From 39-52-133 sp041488395 (GTDB taxonomy: Bacteria; Pseudomonadota; Gammaproteobacteria; Burkholderiales; Gallionellaceae), in assembly GCA_041488395.1 (NCBI GenBank), contig JBGPPE010000003.1, positions 1 to 39,670 on the forward strand: DNA of 39,670 nt, given 5' to 3'. Below are positions 17,442 through 27,122 of the stretch, one piece after another. Below the pieces are notes generated by a model. The model was not told the DNA's origin, did not search any database, and saw only the letters and a list, made by a program, of their open reading frames with translations. The position numbers and the translations under genes are program-made. The stretch's first letter is position 1. Every line of letters starts with the position of its first letter.

Positions 17442-19700
17442 ATGAATCTGAACAACATGAAAATTAAGACCCGACTGGCAGTGGTGATTGCCTTCCTGTC
17501 AGTTTTGCTGATGGGTATCGGCGCGTATGGCTTGTGGGGCATGGCGCAGAGCAATGAAGGCTTGCGCTCGGTGTATGAAGACCGCACTCTCCCCATGGGA
17601 CAGCTGGATACGGTGGTGCGTAATCTGCTAAACAATCGTCTGGCGATTGCCAACTCCATCATCGATCCATCGGATGAGAGCATCCAGAAATATATGTCTG
17701 ACATGGACAGCAATATCGAGGTCATCACCAGGAACTGGGATGCCTATATGGCGACTTATCTCACCCCGGAAGAAAAAAAGCTGGCCGATAAATTTGCCGA
17801 AGATCGCAAGAAATTCGTCATCGAAGGCTTGCGTCCGGCCCAGGCCGCACTGCGCAAGCATGAGATTAAGCTGGCCGAAAGCATCGTCGTCAACAAAGTG
17901 CGCCCGCTGTATGCGCCCGTGCGCGAGGGGATTAACGCACTGATCAAGCTGCAGCTCGATGTCGCCAAGGAAGAGTATGAACATTCAGTTTCCCGCTTTG
18001 CTACGATCCGTGCCGTTGCGCTGACGCTGATCATCCTTGGTGTTGCGCTGGCTGCGCTGATGGGGTTCTTGCTGATCCGCGGTATCGGTCGTGGTCTGCA
18101 AGCGGCAGTGGATGTGGCGGGAAAAATTGCCGATGGTGATCTGTCCAGCCGCATCACGATCGAAAGCCACGACGAAATCGGGCAGATGCTGGATTCCATG
18201 CAGACCATGCAGAATGCCCTGAAGAGAGTTGTGGCCGACATTGAAGCGATCGTCGGAGCGGCGGTGCAGGGGGATTTCAGCAAACAGATCGATCTCAATG
18301 CGCACAAAGGCTTTGCCAGAGAGCTGGGCAGTGCGCTGAACAAGCTTTCTGCCACGACCAATACCGGCCTGACTGACGTCATGCGTGTTGCCAATGCACT
18401 GGCAGCGGGCGATCTGTCGCAGAAGATGACTCAGGAATACCCTGGCGTATTTGGCCGCACCAAAGATGGCGTGAACGGCACCGTAGACTCACTCACCAAA
18501 GTCGTGGCCGAGATCCAGCAGATTGTTGAAGCTGCCGCAGCGCGCGGTGACTTCAGCGTGAAAATGGAGATGAATGGCAAGCAGGGTTACACCAAGACCT
18601 TATCCGAGCTGCTTAACCAGCTCTCGGATGTGACAGACACCGGCCTGCGCGACATCATGCGTGTGGCCAGTGCGCTGGCCGAAGGCGACCTGACACAGAC
18701 CATGACCAGGGATTATCCCGGCCTGTTTGGGGAAACCAAAGATGGCATCAACACAACGGTAGCCAACCTGAAGAAGCTGGTCGATGAAATCAAGCTTTCT
18801 GTCGATACCATCGGCACGGCTTCCAAGGAAATCGCCCAGGGCAACACTGACCTGTCGCAGCGCACCGAGGAGCAGGCCTCCAGCCTGGAAGAAACCGCAG
18901 CCAGCATGGAAGAGCTGACCTCTACCGTGAAGCAGAATGCCGACAATGCCAAACAGGCCAACCAGCTGGCTCACGGTGCCAGCGAGGTGGCCGAGAAGGG
19001 CGGCGCCGTGGTGCAGGAAGTCGTCGGCACCATGAGCTCGATCAACGAATCCTCACGCAAGATCGTCGACATCATCTCGGTGATCGACGGCATCGCCTTC
19101 CAGACCAACATCCTGGCGCTGAACGCCGCGGTAGAGGCGGCGCGCGCCGGCGAACAGGGGCGCGGTTTTGCGGTGGTCGCCGCTGAAGTGCGCAACCTGG
19201 CGCAGCGCAGTGCGGCAGCAGCCAAGGAAATCAAAACCCTGATCGGCGACTCGGTCGAGAAAGTCGATGGCGGCACCCGCCTGGTGGACCAGGCCGGCAA
19301 GACCATGGAAGAAATCGTCAGCGCGGTGAAACGGGTGACCGACATCATGGCGGAAATTTCTGCCGCTTCCTCCCAGCAAAGTGCCGGCATCGAGCAGATT
19401 AACCTTGCCATTACGCAGATGGACGATGTGACCCAGCAGAACGCGGCGCTGGTTGAAGAAGCTGCTGCTGCGGCTGAGTCGCTGGAGCAGGAGGCACAGA
19501 ACCTCAGCCACTCGGTCAGCGTGTTCAAGCTGGACAATGCAGCAGCACAGCGTAGCTCGAGTGCGGCAAAAACACCGTCCAGACAGGCATTGCCGGCTCC
19601 GGTCAGGCAGGCAGCCAAGCCTGCTGCTGCCAAACTCAAGGCACTGCCGGCCAAGGCCGCGTCGGGAAAAGGCGCTGATGACGAATGGGAAGAGTTTTAA
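17442..19700 (+). CDS. Poly-HAMP methyl-accepting chemotaxis protein with CheR-docking tail
   Basis: Encodes 752 aa. TM1 (about 12-33), helical 4HB-type periplasmic domain (34-188), TM2 (about 189-212), then five HAMP-like units in a row: about 214-262, 263-305, 306-352, 355-400 and 401-447. Units 2/3 and 4/5 are two copies of one di-HAMP cassette (compare AGDLSQKMTQEYPG with EGDLTQTMTRDYPG). The signalling domain (450-700) has the tip FQTNILALNAAVEAARAG. An Ala/Lys-rich flexible arm ends in the pentapeptide EWEEF, equivalent to NWETF of E. coli Tar/Tsr, which tethers CheR/CheB. GAGGGAGA ribosome-binding site. Confidence 0.95.
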   Translation: MNLNNMKIKTRLAVVIAFLSVLLMGIGAYGLWGMAQSNEGLRSVYEDRTLPMGQLDTVVRNLLNNRLAIANSIIDPSDESIQKYMSDMDSNIEVITRNWDAYMATYLTPEEKKLADKFAEDRKKFVIEGLRPAQAALRKHEIKLAESIVVNKVRPLYAPVREGINALIKLQLDVAKEEYEHSVSRFATIRAVALTLIILGVALAALMGFLLIRGIGRGLQAAVDVAGKIADGDLSSRITIESHDEIGQMLDSMQTMQNALKRVVADIEAIVGAAVQGDFSKQIDLNAHKGFARELGSALNKLSATTNTGLTDVMRVANALAAGDLSQKMTQEYPGVFGRTKDGVNGTVDSLTKVVAEIQQIVEAAAARGDFSVKMEMNGKQGYTKTLSELLNQLSDVTDTGLRDIMRVASALAEGDLTQTMTRDYPGLFGETKDGINTTVANLKKLVDEIKLSVDTIGTASKEIAQGNTDLSQRTEEQASSLEETAASMEELTSTVKQNADNAKQANQLAHGASEVAEKGGAVVQEVVGTMSSINESSRKIVDIISVIDGIAFQTNILALNAAVEAARAGEQGRGFAVVAAEVRNLAQRSAAAAKEIKTLIGDSVEKVDGGTRLVDQAGKTMEEIVSAVKRVTDIMAEISAASSQQSAGIEQINLAITQMDDVTQQNAALVEEAAAAAESLEQEAQNLSHSVSVFKLDNAAAQRSSSAAKTPSRQALPAPVRQAAKPAAAKLKALPAKAASGKGADDEWEEF

Positions 19701-19762
19701 CGCGGCTTGCGATGACGCACCAGCTGCATGGTTTAAAAATAACGGCAACAAGGGAGACAACA

Positions 19763-20248
19763 ATGGCAACTGAGACGAGCACAACAGGCGGGGCAAGCGG
19801 CGGCGAGTTCCTGACCTTCACTCTGGGGCAGGAAGAATATGGCATGGATATCCTCAAGGTGCAGGAGATTCGTGGCTATGACGCAGTGACGGTGATTGCG
19901 AATACGCCGCCGTTTATCAAGGGTGTGATCAACCTGCGCGGCATTATTGTGCCCATCGTGGACCTGCGCATCAAATTCAACCTGGGCAAAATCGACTACG
20001 ACCAGTTTACCGTGGTGATCATCCTGAACCTGAGTAGCCGCGTGGTCGGTGTAGTGGTGGACAGTGTGTCTGATGTGTTGACACTGACCCCCGATCAGAT
20101 CAAGGCCGCACCGATGCTGTCTGCGGCGCTGGATACGCGTTACATCGTGGGTCTGGGCACGGTGGATGAGCGCATGCTGATTCTGGTGGATATTGAAAAA
20201 TTGATGGGTAGCCAGGAGATGGCACTGATAGAAGATGCGGTAGCGTAA
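19763..20248 (+). CDS. cheW: Chemotaxis coupling protein CheW
   Basis: Encodes 161 aa, the normal CheW size. Hallmarks are LGQEEYGMDILKVQEI, VINLRGIIVPIVDLR and a C-terminal LVDIEKLM. It links receptors to CheA P5. I chose ATG 19763 because GGGAGA lies 7-12 nt upstream and CheW homology begins shortly after. A longer in-frame reading would start inside the preceding receptor gene and adds nonsense sequence. It is the only stand-alone CheW here, alongside two CheV adaptors. Confidence 0.95.
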   Translation: MATETSTTGGASGGEFLTFTLGQEEYGMDILKVQEIRGYDAVTVIANTPPFIKGVINLRGIIVPIVDLRIKFNLGKIDYDQFTVVIILNLSSRVVGVVVDSVSDVLTLTPDQIKAAPMLSAALDTRYIVGLGTVDERMLILVDIEKLMGSQEMALIEDAVA

Positions 20249-20294
20249 GCCGGTTTTACCAGTCAATGATCTGATTCGTGGGATAGGGATAACA

Positions 20295-23138
20295 ATGAAA
20301 AATAATCAACCTGTAACTAATGTGGAATACGTGCTCAAGGATACGGATTCCATCGTTTCCAAAACCGATCTCAAGGGGATTATTACCTATATCAACCCGG
20401 ATTTCCTGCGCATCAGCGGTTTTGAAGAGAGCGAGTTGATTGGTGCTTCGCACAACATTGTGCGTCATCCCGATATGCCGGTGGAGGCATTTGCCGATTT
20501 ATGGAGATCGCTGAAATCGAACCGTCCCTGGACCGGCATGGTAAAAAACCGCTGCAAGAATGGTGACTACTACTGGGTGCGGGCGAATGCAACGCCGATA
20601 TACGAGCATGGCCAGTGCACAGGCTATATGTCGGTGCGCAGCAAACCGTCGCGTGCCGAGGTGGAAGCACATGAGCGGGTTTACAGCATGTTCCGCAACG
20701 GCCAGAACGGCGGTTTGCAGATCGAGGATGGCAAGGCCGTCAAGCACAGCTGGCTGGAAAAACTGAATCTGCTGAAAAATACCACTATCCGCTTCCGCAT
20801 GTTGCTGGTGCTGATCTCCATGTCGGTGATCATGCTCACCATCGGCGCTATGGGCCTGGCGGGAATGGGCAAGGCGCGCGACGGGCTGGGCGATGTTTAT
20901 GAGAATGGTGTCATTCCCATGAACCAGATTTTCACCATCCAGAAATTGATGCTGGCCAATCGCCTGCAGATCGCCGTTTCCCTGGTGACGCCGACACCGG
21001 ATGCCATCAGAAAAAATACCGAAGTAGTCGAGCAGAACATCGACGAGATCAGCAGAATCTGGAAAGAATACACGGCCAATCCGCGCACCACGGCAGAAGA
21101 GAAAGTGCTGCTGGACAAGTTTGCCGAGGACAGGAAGCGCTTTGTGGTCGAGGGTTTGCGGGCCGCAGTGAGTGCATTGCGCGACCATGATATTGCGCTG
21201 GCCAACCGGATTGTGGTGGAAAAGGTGCGTACCCTGTATGAGCCGGCTGCTGAAGACTCGAAAAAAATCCTGGAGATGCAAACAGCCAACGCCAAGCGGC
21301 AATATCAGGATGCCATCAGCCGTTATGAAAGCATGCGCAATCTGGCCATCGTGTTCCTGCTGGCAGGTGTGCTGCTGGCGATCTGGGCGGTTGTAGTGCT
21401 GTATAGCGGCCTGATCAAGCCACTCAACAAGGTCATGCTGTTGCTGAAAAATGTAGCGCAAGGCAAATATTACAATGACATTGACGCATGTCGTCCGGAT
21501 GAAATGGGACAGCTCCTGGATACCATCAAGGCGATGCAGATCACGCTGGGCTTTAATGTGGCCGATGCGGGCCGGATCGCCAACGAGAACCTGAGCATCC
21601 GGATAGGCCTGGATAATGTTTCCACCAGCGTGATGATTTCCAATCCGGAGCGCAACATTATTTACATGAACAAGGCGGCGCAAGGATTGATGCACACAGC
21701 CGCGAGCGACATCCGCAAAGATGTGCCGAATTTCAACGCGGACAAATTGATGGGCAGCAGCATTGATGTTTTCCATAAAAGCCCGGCGCAGCATAAAGCC
21801 ATGATGGAAAAGTTGAACAGCACGCACAACTCCCAGCTGGAGATCGGTGGCCGCACTTTTGCGCTGGCTGAAAACCCGGTCATCAACACCAGCGGTGCGC
21901 GTTTGGGCGCGGCACTGGAATGGAAAGACCGCACGGCGGAAGTCGCGGTGGAAAAAGAGGTGGCGGCTATCGTTGGCGCGGCGGCGCAGGGCGATTTTTC
22001 CCAGCGTATTGCCATGCAGGACAAGGAAGGTTTCTTCAGGCAGCTGGGCGAGGGCATCAATCAGTTGATGGAAACTTCGGATCGCGGCCTCCAGGAAGTG
22101 GTGCGCATGCTGGGTGCACTGGCGCGCGGCGATTTGACCGATCGCATCACCAACGAGTACAGCGGCACCTTCGGGCGGCTGAAGGATGATGCCAATGAGA
22201 CCTCTGATCGGCTCACGGAAATTATCGGCCAGATCAGGGAAGCCACCGATACGATTAATACCGCGGCCGGGGAAATTGCCAGTGGTAACAGCAATCTTTC
22301 GCAGCGCACAGAAGAGCAGGCCTCCAGCCTGGAAGAAACCGCAGCCAGTATGGAAGAGCTGACCTCCACCGTGAAGCAGAACGCAGACAACGCCAGGCAG
22401 GCCAACCAGCTGGCCAATAACGCCAGCACCGTGGCAGAAAAAGGCGGCTCCGTCGTCAAAGAAGTCGTCGGCACCATGAGCTCGATCAACGAATCTTCAC
22501 GCAAAATCGTCGATATCATCGCGGTGATCGACGGCATCGCCTTCCAGACCAATATCCTTGCGTTGAATGCGGCGGTAGAGGCGGCACGTGCCGGTGAGCA
22601 GGGACGCGGTTTCGCGGTGGTGGCTTCCGAAGTGCGCAATCTGGCGCAGCGCTCTGCAGCCGCGGCGAAGGAGATCAAAACCCTGATCGGCGACTCGGTC
22701 GATAAAGTCGAAGCGGGCACACGCCTGGTGGACGCCGCCGGTAAAACCATGGATGAGATTGTCAGTGCGGTGAAACGTGTCACCGACATCATGTCCGAGA
22801 TCAGCGCTGCCTCGGCAGAGCAAAGTCAGGGCATCGAACAGGTGAACCAGACCATTACCCAGATGGACGATGTGACGCAACAGAATGCGGCTCTTGTCGA
22901 AGAGGCTGCAGCGGCAGCCGAGTCGCTGGAAGAACAGGCGCAGAATCTTGCGCGCTCGGTCAGCACTTTCAAACTGGATGACATGTCCCGGGATGCATCA
23001 CGCGCAATAGCCAGGGCGGCAGCCAACTTGCCTGCCTCGGCAAAGCCCCGTGCCAAGCCTGCGGCCAAGGCAAAGCTGCTGGCGGCAAAGGCGGCGTCGC
23101 CTGGAAAGAACGCTGATAGCGAGTGGGAAGAGTTCTGA
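20295..23138 (+). CDS. Aer-like PAS chemoreceptor with periplasmic 4HB and second PAS domain (copy 1)
   Basis: Encodes 947 aa. The N-terminal cytoplasmic PAS (10-120) closely follows E. coli Aer: HNIVRHPDMP and VKNRCKNGDYYWVRANA, the FAD-binding and surface-loop regions. TM1 (about 169-190), a periplasmic helical domain (191-348) homologous to that of the receptor at 17442, TM2 (349-370), HAMP, a second PAS (about 432-555), two more HAMP-like units and a signalling domain follow, ending in EWEEF. It can thus take redox/oxygen input from inside and a ligand from outside, unlike Aer, which has no periplasmic domain. FAD binding is inferred from similarity. Its neighbour at 23287 is a full-length paralogue of equal length. 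Confidence 0.95.
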   Translation: MKNNQPVTNVEYVLKDTDSIVSKTDLKGIITYINPDFLRISGFEESELIGASHNIVRHPDMPVEAFADLWRSLKSNRPWTGMVKNRCKNGDYYWVRANATPIYEHGQCTGYMSVRSKPSRAEVEAHERVYSMFRNGQNGGLQIEDGKAVKHSWLEKLNLLKNTTIRFRMLLVLISMSVIMLTIGAMGLAGMGKARDGLGDVYENGVIPMNQIFTIQKLMLANRLQIAVSLVTPTPDAIRKNTEVVEQNIDEISRIWKEYTANPRTTAEEKVLLDKFAEDRKRFVVEGLRAAVSALRDHDIALANRIVVEKVRTLYEPAAEDSKKILEMQTANAKRQYQDAISRYESMRNLAIVFLLAGVLLAIWAVVVLYSGLIKPLNKVMLLLKNVAQGKYYNDIDACRPDEMGQLLDTIKAMQITLGFNVADAGRIANENLSIRIGLDNVSTSVMISNPERNIIYMNKAAQGLMHTAASDIRKDVPNFNADKLMGSSIDVFHKSPAQHKAMMEKLNSTHNSQLEIGGRTFALAENPVINTSGARLGAALEWKDRTAEVAVEKEVAAIVGAAAQGDFSQRIAMQDKEGFFRQLGEGINQLMETSDRGLQEVVRMLGALARGDLTDRITNEYSGTFGRLKDDANETSDRLTEIIGQIREATDTINTAAGEIASGNSNLSQRTEEQASSLEETAASMEELTSTVKQNADNARQANQLANNASTVAEKGGSVVKEVVGTMSSINESSRKIVDIIAVIDGIAFQTNILALNAAVEAARAGEQGRGFAVVASEVRNLAQRSAAAAKEIKTLIGDSVDKVEAGTRLVDAAGKTMDEIVSAVKRVTDIMSEISAASAEQSQGIEQVNQTITQMDDVTQQNAALVEEAAAAAESLEEQAQNLARSVSTFKLDDMSRDASRAIARAAANLPASAKPRAKPAAKAKLLAAKAASPGKNADSEWEEF

Positions 23139-23143
23139 CAGCA

Positions 23144-23171
23144 GGATTGAGGATTCTGGATCGAGGATCGC
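23144..23171 (+). repeat. Four tandem 7-bp units GGATNNN
   Basis: Immediately after the receptor stop codon, GGATTGA, GGATTCT, GGATCGA and GGATCGC run end to end in the gap before the next receptor. This is probably a decayed microsatellite. It is non-coding and no function is evident. Confidence 0.5.
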
Positions 23172-23286
23172 GTTACACGGCGAGGCTGCAAAGGTGCATG
23201 GGTAACAATAAAATCAACAATGCCTACTGGCTGAATGAAATTGCATTGAATGAACAGAATCAGAAAGCAATCGGGGGAGGGAAGTC

Positions 23287-26130
23287 ATGCGTAACAATAT
23301 GCCGGTAACCAGCAACGAATACGAGCTGACAGACACCGATTCGATTGTGTCGAAAACTGACTTGAAGGGCGTGGTCACCTACATCAACGAAGACTTCAAG
23401 CGTATCAGCGGCTTTAGCGAGGCGGAGCTGATCGGGCAGCCACACAATATTGTGCGCCACCCTGACATGCCGGTGGAGGCATTTGCCGATTTCTGGGACT
23501 GCCTGAATGAAGGTCGCTCCTGGAGCGGACTGGTGAAAAATCGCTGCAAGAATGGCGACTACTACTGGGTAGCGGCGCGCGCCACACCGATTTATGAGAA
23601 TGGGCAGAAGATCGGCTATATGTCGGTGCGTGGTAAACCTTCCCGCACCACTGTGGAAGCTGCAGAGCGTGCCTACCAATTATTTAGAGATGGCAGGGCC
23701 GATAATCTCAGAATTGAAAGTGGCGATGTGGTGAAAGTCAGCGTGTTCACACGTCTCAATATTTTCAAAAAGTTCAACATCAAGGCACGGCTGATATTTA
23801 TTCTCAGCCTGATGTCGTTACTGTTGTTGGGAATCGGAGTATTCGGTCTGCTCAACTTGAACAAAAGTAACGAGGCACTGCACAGCGTATACGAAGATCG
23901 CACCATAGCGTTGGGGCAACTGGATACAACTGTTCGTACACTGTTGCTCAACCGCGTTGCGATAACCAATGGAATTGCTTTCCCCTCTGATGAAAACATA
24001 AAGCATCAGGTGGCAAGAATTGCAGAGAACAAGGTAAGGATCGACAAGACCTGGGAAGCCTATATGGCAAAATCTCAGACCCTGGAAGAAAAGATGCTGG
24101 CGGACAAATTTATTGTGGCAAGAAGCGTGCTTGCCAAAGAAGGTACCCAAGCTGCGGCTGCGGCTTTACGCAACCACGAGGTAGCTGAGGCCAGAAAAAT
24201 CGTGGAAAAATATGAAGTGTTGTACCCGCCAGTCGCTGAAGCTGCTGATGCTCTGATCCAACTGCAGCTGGATGAAGGGAAGCTGGCATACGAACATGCT
24301 CAAAGCCGATATATCAGCGCACGTAATTTGTCGATCACATCCATAGTATTCGGCTTGATGCTGTCACTGGTATTGGGTTATCTGCTGATCCGCGCGATCG
24401 TGGTGCCGCTGCAGCGTGCCATCGGTTATTTCGGCAAAATATCCGAAGGCAAATACGACAATCGTATTGAAATCGACAACCATGATGAAATCGGCAAGGT
24501 GCTGGATGCGTTGCAGGTTATGCAGGTCAAGCTGGGTTTCGATGTGAATGAAGCAAAACGCGTGGCCGATGAGAGCCTGCGCATCCAGATTGCGCTGGAC
24601 AATGTGTCCACCGGTGTGATGATTGCCGACAATGAGCGCAATATCATCTACATGAATCGTTCCATAGAGGAACTGATCAAGGCAGCGGAAGCGGACCTGC
24701 GCAAGGAGCTGCCGAATTTCAGCGCGAGTGGCCTGGTTGGCAGCAGCATCGACAATTTCCACAAGAAGCCGGAGCAGCAGAAACAGATGCTGGCCACTTT
24801 CACCAGCACCTACCGCACGGACATGGAGATAGGCGGGCGCACATTTGCCTTGGCTGCCAGCCCGGTCATCAACAAACAGGGGCAACGCCTGGGCTCGGTT
24901 GTGGAATGGCGAGACCGCACCCTGGAAGTGGCCACGGAGAAAGAAGTTGCCTCCATTGTCAGTGGTGCAGTGATGGGCGATTTCAGCCGGCGTGTGGAGC
25001 TTGAGGGCAAGACCGGCTTCTTCCTGCAACTGGGCGCGGGCATGAACCAGCTCACCGAAACCAGTGAAACGGGCCTGAACGAAGTCGTACGCGTACTAGG
25101 TGCCTTGGCGCAAGGCGACCTGACCGAGAAAATCAGCAGCGACTACCATGGCACCTTTGGTAAGTTGAAGAACGACTCCAACACCACCGTGGAGCAGCTG
25201 ACCGAAGTGATCAGCCGCATCAAGGACGCCACCGATACCATCAATACCGCTTCCAGGGAAATCGCCTCGGGCAACACCGACCTGTCACAGCGCACCGAAG
25301 AGCAGGCCTCCAGCCTGGAAGAAACTGCGGCGAGCATGGAAGAACTGACCGCGACCGTGCGGCAGAACGCCGAGAACGCGCGGCAGGCCAACCAGCTGGC
25401 TGCCGGTGCCTCTGATATAGCCATCAAGGGCGGTGAAGTGGTGGGCAAGGTGGTGCAGACCATGTCGTCCATCAGCGAAAGCTCGAAGAAGATTGTCGAC
25501 ATCATCAGTGTGATCGACGGTATTGCCTTCCAGACCAACATCCTGGCACTGAATGCGGCGGTGGAGGCGGCACGTGCCGGCGAACAGGGGCGTGGTTTTG
25601 CGGTGGTGGCCAGCGAAGTGCGCAACCTGGCGCAACGCAGTGCGGCTGCGGCCAAGGAAATTAAAGCCCTGATCGGTGACTCGGTCGACAAGGTGCAGGT
25701 AGGCACCGACTTGGTCGGCATGGCCGGACAAACCATGGAAGAGGTGGTGAGTTCGGTGAAACGCGTTACCGACATCATGGCGGAAATCAGCGCCGCCTCG
25801 AACGAACAAAGTGCAGGTATCGAGCAGGTGAACCAGGCCATCACCCAGATGGACGACGTTACCCAGCAGAACGCCGCACTGGTGGAAGAGGCTGCTGCTG
25901 CCGCCGAATTGCTGGAAGAACAGGCGCAGGAACTGGCCAAACTGGTGAGCACCTTCCGCTTGAGCAATGAGCGGCATTCGTTACCGGCACCTGCAGTCAG
26001 GCAGATTGCACAAAACACGCCAGCACCGGCTGATGCACGCAAGGCTGCAGCTTCGGCACGCAAGCCCGCCAAGGCGCTGGTTTCCGTCAAAGCGGCCAAG
26101 GCCGATAACGATGAGTGGGAGGAGTTCTAG
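23287..26130 (+). CDS. Aer-like PAS chemoreceptor with periplasmic 4HB and second PAS domain (copy 2)
   Basis: Encodes 947 aa with the same domain order and exact length as the preceding gene: Aer-type PAS (HNIVRHPDMP; CKNGDYYWVAARA), TM1 near 170, periplasmic helical domain, TM2 near 350-370, HAMP, PAS2, two HAMP-like units, signalling domain, EWEEF tail. The periplasmic part is the most divergent and somewhat more AT-rich, while the cytoplasmic signalling part is nearly the same. That is the pattern expected when ligand specificity diverges and the output is held constant. GGGGGAGGG ribosome-binding site. cheR follows. Confidence 0.95.
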   Translation: MRNNMPVTSNEYELTDTDSIVSKTDLKGVVTYINEDFKRISGFSEAELIGQPHNIVRHPDMPVEAFADFWDCLNEGRSWSGLVKNRCKNGDYYWVAARATPIYENGQKIGYMSVRGKPSRTTVEAAERAYQLFRDGRADNLRIESGDVVKVSVFTRLNIFKKFNIKARLIFILSLMSLLLLGIGVFGLLNLNKSNEALHSVYEDRTIALGQLDTTVRTLLLNRVAITNGIAFPSDENIKHQVARIAENKVRIDKTWEAYMAKSQTLEEKMLADKFIVARSVLAKEGTQAAAAALRNHEVAEARKIVEKYEVLYPPVAEAADALIQLQLDEGKLAYEHAQSRYISARNLSITSIVFGLMLSLVLGYLLIRAIVVPLQRAIGYFGKISEGKYDNRIEIDNHDEIGKVLDALQVMQVKLGFDVNEAKRVADESLRIQIALDNVSTGVMIADNERNIIYMNRSIEELIKAAEADLRKELPNFSASGLVGSSIDNFHKKPEQQKQMLATFTSTYRTDMEIGGRTFALAASPVINKQGQRLGSVVEWRDRTLEVATEKEVASIVSGAVMGDFSRRVELEGKTGFFLQLGAGMNQLTETSETGLNEVVRVLGALAQGDLTEKISSDYHGTFGKLKNDSNTTVEQLTEVISRIKDATDTINTASREIASGNTDLSQRTEEQASSLEETAASMEELTATVRQNAENARQANQLAAGASDIAIKGGEVVGKVVQTMSSISESSKKIVDIISVIDGIAFQTNILALNAAVEAARAGEQGRGFAVVASEVRNLAQRSAAAAKEIKALIGDSVDKVQVGTDLVGMAGQTMEEVVSSVKRVTDIMAEISAASNEQSAGIEQVNQAITQMDDVTQQNAALVEEAAAAAELLEEQAQELAKLVSTFRLSNERHSLPAPAVRQIAQNTPAPADARKAAASARKPAKALVSVKAAKADNDEWEEF

Positions 26131-26226
26131 GCCAGCTGCCTGGATTGAGGTTCATGCATTGAAAATGGGTTGGGAAATAGCTGAAAATAATGTTTGCCAG
26201 TACAGACAAAGCCGAAGGTAAACAAC

Positions 26227-27111
26227 ATGCCCGATAATCAGGCAGTAAAAGAGGGACGCGAATTTCATTTCACCAAAAAGGATTTCGACCGCGTTTGCAA
26301 GCTGATCTACGACCATGCCGGAATTTCGCTGAGCGACTCCAAGCAGGAACTGGTGTACAGCCGCTTGTCGCGGCGTTTGCGCGCAACCGGGTTGAGCACT
26401 TTCAGTGAATATCTCGGTTTGCTGGAAAGCAATGATGAGGCGGAATGGGAGGCGTTCACCAATTCGCTGACCACCAATCTCACCTCTTTTTTCCGCGAGC
26501 CGCATCACTTCCCCATACTTGCCGAGCAGGTGCGTGCCTTGCGCGGCAAGCATCCCATTTCACTGTGGTGTTCGGCGGCTTCGACCGGGGAGGAGCCTTA
26601 TTCCATGGCGATGACAGTGCTGGATGCGCTGGGGCCGGATGCCTCACAGGTCACGATAGTCGCTACCGATCTCGACACCAATGTGCTGGCAACTGCCAGG
26701 GCGGGCATCTATCCCGAGGAACGTATCTCCAAATTGTCGCCAGAACTGGTGAAGCGCTATTTTCAGCGCGGCACCGGTGCACAGGCCGGCATGGTGCGGG
26801 TGCGCGAGGAGGTGCGCGAGATGATCACCTTTCGCCAGCTGAACCTGCTGCATGACAACTGGTCGGTGCGCGCGCCGCTGGATGCCATCTTCTGCCGCAA
26901 TGTGATGATCTACTTCGACAAGCCGACGCAACTGGCGATACTGAAGAAATTCGTGCCGCTGTTGCGCAAGGAAGGCTTGCTGTATGCGGGGCATTCGGAA
27001 AGTTTTCATCATGCGGATGAGTATTTCAAATTGCGCGGCAAGACGGTGTATGAACTTTCCGCCAAGGCGCGTGCGCACTGCAGTGTTGATGAGGCGCGGC
27101 AACGCCGCTAA
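26227..27111 (+). CDS. cheR: Chemoreceptor methyltransferase CheR
   Basis: Encodes 294 aa. The N-terminal helical domain (about 10-75) has FDRVCKLIYDHAGI and LSRRLRATGLSTF. The SAM-binding catalytic domain has NLTSFFREPHHF, SAASTGEEPYSMAM, ATDLDTNVL and FCRNVMIYFD. It methylates Glu residues on receptors using SAM. The three receptors upstream end in EWEEF, the tail type CheR docks to. ATG 26227 is chosen because AAGGTAA precedes it; an upstream in-frame TTG has no ribosome-binding site. cheD follows after 11 bp. Confidence 0.95.
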   Translation: MPDNQAVKEGREFHFTKKDFDRVCKLIYDHAGISLSDSKQELVYSRLSRRLRATGLSTFSEYLGLLESNDEAEWEAFTNSLTTNLTSFFREPHHFPILAEQVRALRGKHPISLWCSAASTGEEPYSMAMTVLDALGPDASQVTIVATDLDTNVLATARAGIYPEERISKLSPELVKRYFQRGTGAQAGMVRVREEVREMITFRQLNLLHDNWSVRAPLDAIFCRNVMIYFDKPTQLAILKKFVPLLRKEGLLYAGHSESFHHADEYFKLRGKTVYELSAKARAHCSVDEARQRR

Positions 27112-27122
27112 GAAGACACTGC

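Noticed and set aside
19685..19762. Longer N-terminus for CheW
   Set aside because: It starts inside the receptor's last codons, lacks a ribosome-binding site and shows no CheW similarity; ATG 19763 has a good one.
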